64,000 nucleotides of DNA from Branchiostoma floridae (lineage: Eukaryota; Chordata; Leptocardii; Amphioxiformes; Branchiostomatidae): positions 19,276,134 through 19,340,133 of the forward strand of contig NC_049993.1 of assembly GCF_000003815.2 (NCBI RefSeq). Reading direction: 5' to 3'. The notes beneath the pieces were generated by a model that ran no database searches, was not told the origin of the DNA, and was given only the letters and a program-made list of their open reading frames with translations. Shown piece by piece: positions 25,201-31,200 of the stretch. Both the position numbers and the translations under genes were made by a program. Positions within the stretch are counted from its first letter, which is position 1, and each line of letters begins with the position of its first letter.

Positions 25201-28200
25201 GTAATTTGATAAGCTTTAAAGTATTCATAGAGCTAAACATTTATCAAAGTAACCCTCTCTCTGCAAACACAGCCTTTAGGCGCCACATTTGTATTAAATA
25301 TTGGTCACAAGGTTGTAGCAGCAGGAACATGAAGTTCAAGCATTGATGTATCCTCTCTGTCCTCCAGGTGCAGCCAGTGTAGTGCTGGACTCCAGCGGTA
25401 ACCTAGCGCAGCCACGCCCACTGTCGTCAGTGTTTTCCTGGGGAGGGGGGATCACCCAACCGGTCAAACTGCAGCTGCCTCACAGCGACACTCAGGTGAA
25501 AATGCAGCTCAATGATATTTTCATTACAGTTTTACCATCTGACAAAATGGTATTCTCTCACTCAGGTCATAGTAAGTAAAAAGCACAGAGTCTAATTTCC
25601 CAGTTTCTATCAAATTAAAAACTGTCACAGTAAAATTTGTAAGGAGGCACTATGTTTCAAGCAAGGCATTTGACTTACCTCTGCAGCAAGTGAGCAATTC
25701 AAGTTGAAATATAAGGCTCCTAGAAACATGATAACAAACTTCGATAAGATTTGTACCTTAGATTATGTTTCACTGTGTTCAAGATCACAACATTATAGAA
25801 ATACCAGACATACATGTAGTTGTCAAATGTGAATCTAAGTGATTGATTGATCGATGATTGATTGATTGACAGGTAATGCAGGTGTCGACAGGACGTACCC
25901 AGAAGGCAGGAGTGACCCGGAATGGCCGACTCATCATGTGGGAGGTGAGTCTTCCAAAGACTCATTAAAGCATATTTTCTACATATGCTGAGAGTCGCAG
26001 GCTATAAGATGTGCCACACAGGGATATCGAACTCGGACATTTGAGGACGAATTTTAGAAAATAAAGGGGGAGCAGTGTAACAGTGGGGTTAAAGCGCCGC
26101 CAAACTGACCATGCCAAATGGGTCTAATTTTGAGCAAGCATGAAATACTTTCTGGAAGTCCTCAAATTGCAGTAAGCCTTAAAGTTGCTTGGCAAAACAT
26201 TTAGTTGTCTTTGACAACTTTTAACAAAACATTGTACATCCTCCTGCAGGTCCCAACTGTTGCCACGGACGCTGCCATGCCGGGTGCCACTGACCATGCC
26301 GCCCTGCAGTTCATCCCGCGGTTCCTAGAGGGCCAGTCTGGTGTCACCATCAAACAGGTGTCATGTGGGGACCTCTTCACAGCGTGTCTCACAGGTGGGG
26401 GAACTTCTAGAATCAGGGCTTACTGTTAATCACTCAACAGAGATGGCAGACTTAATCACTGTACAAACAATGATCTCTGTATACTTTGTCTGACCTTTAC
26501 CTCTTCCCTCATGACCTCAAAGAAAACTGGGCTGCATGCAGATTTGAACTTTCATAAATAAACAAAGGTTCAAACTAACAAACAAACAACTAGTCTGGGA
26601 AGTGGTTTTCAGCCCAGTTACACCTGTACAGTTAATTGCACACCGGATAACTGCACACTTCGGTCAATTGCACAGAATCCCAAAATCCCAAACCCATTTG
26701 CTCCATTGTTAGTGACTTCGCATTTCTGCATATGCTGGATAATTGCACAAAATACGCTGACAATTGAGGTGTGCAATTAAACGGCTTCTACTGTATTGAT
26801 ACATGTGTCTTGTTCCATCCTCCACAGACCGCGGGATCCTGATGACGTTCGGCAGCGGAACAAACGGTTGCCTGGGACACGGGCAGACAAACGACGTGCA
26901 GCAGGCCAAGATAGTGGAGGCTCTGCTGGGGTTTGAGGTGACGCTGGTGTCGTGTGGCGCAACGCACGTCATGGCCGTCACCAACGAACACGAGGTGTTC
27001 TCCTGGGGCAGGGGTGACCACGGTAGGTTTGGCTGACAAACTGTCTTTACGTTAGTCAAAGCATCAAGTCATACGAGGAATGCTTCTGATTTTAAGGCAA
27101 CTTTTATTTATGTTAGGTAAATGTACTTGGGGTCTTTAGGGTAACAAAGGAATGGGTCACTTTGGAGTTGGGAAGACAATTTCTGCAACTTTGGAATGTC
27201 TGACAAATCTTTTTTGTATACACCTGTGGTATTGCACACTTCAGAAATTTTAAATCACTTTTATTGATAAACATATAGTCATTGACCTTGACTTGGAATT
27301 ATGTAGAACATCTAAGATTGGGGAGCAAATAATGCTACAATGTCATGTATTCCACCCGCCATTAGTTTTTTTCTTGTTTACTTGTTGATCTTCCTTTTAA
27401 TGGAGAGTGACTAGCTTGATGATCATGGATTCTTTATGTGGTGTACTTAATTAAGTGTTGGGTGTCTTTCTATGTTCTACTACACAAAGAAGCCATGTAT
27501 TATGGTTTGACCTTGTCACTCTTGTTCACCTTGACCTTTTGTTCCGCAGGTCGTCTGGGGTTAGGAAACAGAGAGTCCTACTCTACCCCCCAGCCCGTCC
27601 CCATCCCCTCTCCCCACCTGGTCAAATCTGTACACTGTGGAGTGGACTGTTCCATTCTACTTACTACAGACAACAGGCTACTGGGGTGTGGCAGTAACAG
27701 GTCAGTTTGTTTGTTTGTTTGTTTGTTTGTTTATCAAGTCTGTACACTGTGGAGTGGGCTGTTCCATTTTACTGACTACTGACAACAGGCTACTGGGGTG
27801 TGGCAGTAACAGGTCAGTTTGTTTGTGTGTTTGTTTGTTTGTCAAGTCTGTACACTGTGGGGTGGACTGTTCCATTCTGTTGACTACTGACAACAGGCTG
27901 CTCGGGTGTGGCAGTAACAGGTCAGTTTGTTTGTTTGTTTGTTTGTTTGTGTGTTTGTCACGTCTGTACACTGTGGAGTGGACTGTTCCATTCTGTTGAC
28001 TACCGACATCAGGCTGCTCGGGTGTGGCAGTAACAGGTCAGTTTGTTTGTTTGTTTGTTTGTTTGTGTGTTTGTCACGTCTGTACACTGTGGAGTAGACT
28101 GTTCCATTCTACTGACTACTGACAACAGGCTACTGGGGTGTGGCAAAACAGGTCAGTTTGTTTGTTTATTTGTTTGTTTGTCGGGTCTGTACACTGTGGA

Positions 28201-31200
28201 GTAGACTGTTCCATTCTACCGACTACTGACAACAGGCTACTGGGGTGTGGCAGTAACAGGTCAGTTTGTTTGTTTGTTTGTTTGTTTGTTTGTCAAGTCT
28301 GTACACTGTGGAGTGGACTGTTCCATTCTACTGACTACTGACAACAGGCTTCTGGGGTGTGGCAGTAACAGGTCAGTTTGTTTGTTTGTTTGTTTGTCAA
28401 GTCTGTACACTGTGGAGTGGACTGTTCCATTCTACTGACAACAGACAACAGGCTACTTGGGTGTGGCAGTAACAGGTCAGTTTGTTTGTTTGTTTGTTTG
28501 TTTGTTTGTTTGTTTGTTTGTCAAGTCTGTACACTGTGGAGTGGACTGTTCCATTCTACTGACTACTGACAACAGGCTACTCGGGTGTGGCAGTAACAGG
28601 TCAGTTTGTTTGTTTGTTTGTTTGTTTGTCAAGTCTGTACACTGTACGTGGAGTGGACTGTTCCATTCTACTGACCACCGACAACAGGCTGCTGGGATGT
28701 GGGAGTAACAGGTCAGTGGGCCATACTAATCTTTACTTGATGAATTGTAGTATATCCCTATATCTTTTCTGATTACAAAACTGTAATCTAATTTCAGCCC
28801 TATCTTCTTCTTTCATGTTATTACCTATAGGAGTGGGTACCGGTACGGTGTACTGGTACAAAACTATTTTTTTCAGACCTGGACCTGATCCTTTGGACCT
28901 GAACCATACCTGTACCTGAATTTTCAGTTCCGGCACCCCTTAGGGACCGTACGGCATTTAGCGAGGGGGGAGGGCCGGTCGCCAGGGGGGGGAGGGCCAA
29001 GCAAAAAAATATTTTGCCAGGGGGAGGGCCTTGCAAAAAAATTTTGACTTGGGGGGGGGGGGCCAAGCAAAAAAAAAAATAGCTTGGTCTGCCAGCAAAA
29101 TATGTCCCTTAAAATCCAAGAAACGGCATTTCAGAGGGTCAAGATTTCAAAATTTTTCTGGACCTCTGCAAGGGATCGCCCAAGGTTGGCGCTCGGGACA
29201 CAGTGAAAATGCGAAAGGGAGGGGGCGGGGCTTATGCATGACGCCCTCGAAAACCTTTTTCACTTACAGAAATGTTATTAAACTCTAGATTAGTCTGCCA
29301 GCAAAATTTACCCTAAGGCTTGTCTTATTGCCCTCAAAATGTAAGAAATGGCGTTTCAGAGCTCGAGGGTAAATATTTGCAAATTTCCCTGGATCCCTTT
29401 TGACGTGACCGGCCTCGCGCCTTTGGTGACCGACATCGTGATAATGTGTTTGGGGGGATTTAATTTTGTATTTCTAAATTAAAATGCCATTAAAGTTAGC
29501 TTTGTTTGTCAGCAAAATATTTCCCTCAAACTGAAGGAAATAGCTTTTAAGAGGGTCAAGATTTCAAAATTTTCCCGGACCTAACGTTACCTTGCGATTC
29601 TTCGTGCCTTTGGCGCCCGGACATGGTGTTCGGAACGTCGTTCTCAAAAACTTGAAACCCTCGTATTTTTTTTTCATAGAAATGTCATCTAACCAGCAAA
29701 TTTTCCCATAAAAAAACTTAAAGCAATGCAGGAAATCGTAGCAAAAAAGCGTGGCATTTCTAAAACTATTAAAAATAAAAGATCTCCTGCAAGTCTGCGT
29801 TCTCACGCCCGCCGGCGGCTAGAGAGAGGCGACCGGTCTATCCCGCCGTGGGAAAATCAGTGTCACGCGTCGGCGCCCCCCTCCCCACTACAGTTTTGGT
29901 TAGTCGAATCGTGCTGTCGTTTTGGTTTTCATTTTTCCCCCGATTTACCGTAAGTTATTACCACCACAGAACCAAGAAAAATTACAAAATATATGTAAAT
30001 TAAAAATAGTTTCCGTCAAGCCGCTCAGGCCCGCGAGCTTGCAATACGTAAATTTAGGGAGCGGGGCGCGCGCCACTTCGTGGCGCAAATCTACTAGAAA
30101 TTCAGATACAAATGCTTTTTAGGTGTTGTTTTAATATCAAAACAATGAAATAGCTTCTATAAAGTAAATATTTATGCCTCTATGAAGCAGATATCTATCC
30201 CTCTATTAAGCAGATATTTTGAGCCATTCTGTTTTCCTTTTTTTACTAGGGGTGAGAGATCTGCTTCTCGATGAAAATCATGAAAAAGTATGACGCAAAG
30301 CACATTTCCAAATGGGAGCGCAGTGTTTTATTGGCGTCTTGAATATTTTTTTCAAAGTTAATAGGAGGGGGAGGGCCAAGCAAAAAAATTTTGACTTGGG
30401 GGAGGGCCTAGCAAAAAATTTTCTACCTAGGGGGAGGGCCTAGCAAAAAATTTTTGACCCGACCCTCTGGCGACTGGCCCTCCCCCCTCACTAAACGCCG
30501 TACGGTCCCTTAATTACCAATCCCTGTAGTGTACATGATCTTGTGAACATGTGATCAAAGATGGCAAGAACTTTACATTGTCCCCTACCAGGTCCCCTTT
30601 CCTGCATGTTGAGTGATAGTTGGAGTGCTCTGATGTAGATGCCATCCTTTATCCCCTCACATTCTATCCCCATTTTTTTTCAGACACAACAAGTTGGGCC
30701 TTGACATCCTGCCCGCGGATGACTCCCCCTCCCAGCAGATAGATGAGATGTGTGTGTTTGTACCGGCCAGCTCAGCTCCTCTGCTGACCACCAGGATCGC
30801 AGCTGTGGCACTGGGAACATCACATTCCGCTGCTATCACAGGTGGGACAACGGGGTTTGGTCATTCACGTCTGTCTGTGTTTGTGTCTGTCCTTGTGTGT
30901 TTGTGCCTGCGAGCTCTGCTCCTCTGCTGACTACCAGGATTGCAGCTGTGGCACTGGGAACCTCACATTCTGCTGCCATCACAGGTGAGACAGCAGGGTT
31001 TGCTACTTCACCCTCGTGTCTGTCTGTGTGTGTGTCTGTGTGTGTGTCTATCCTTGTGTGTGTGCCTGACAGTGTGTGTTTGTGTCTATGTGTGTGTCTG
31101 TCCTTGTGTGTTTGTGCCGGTGAGCTCCGCTCCTCTACTGACCACCAGGATCGCAGCTGTGGCACTGGGAACCTCACATTCAGCTGCCATCACAGGTTTG

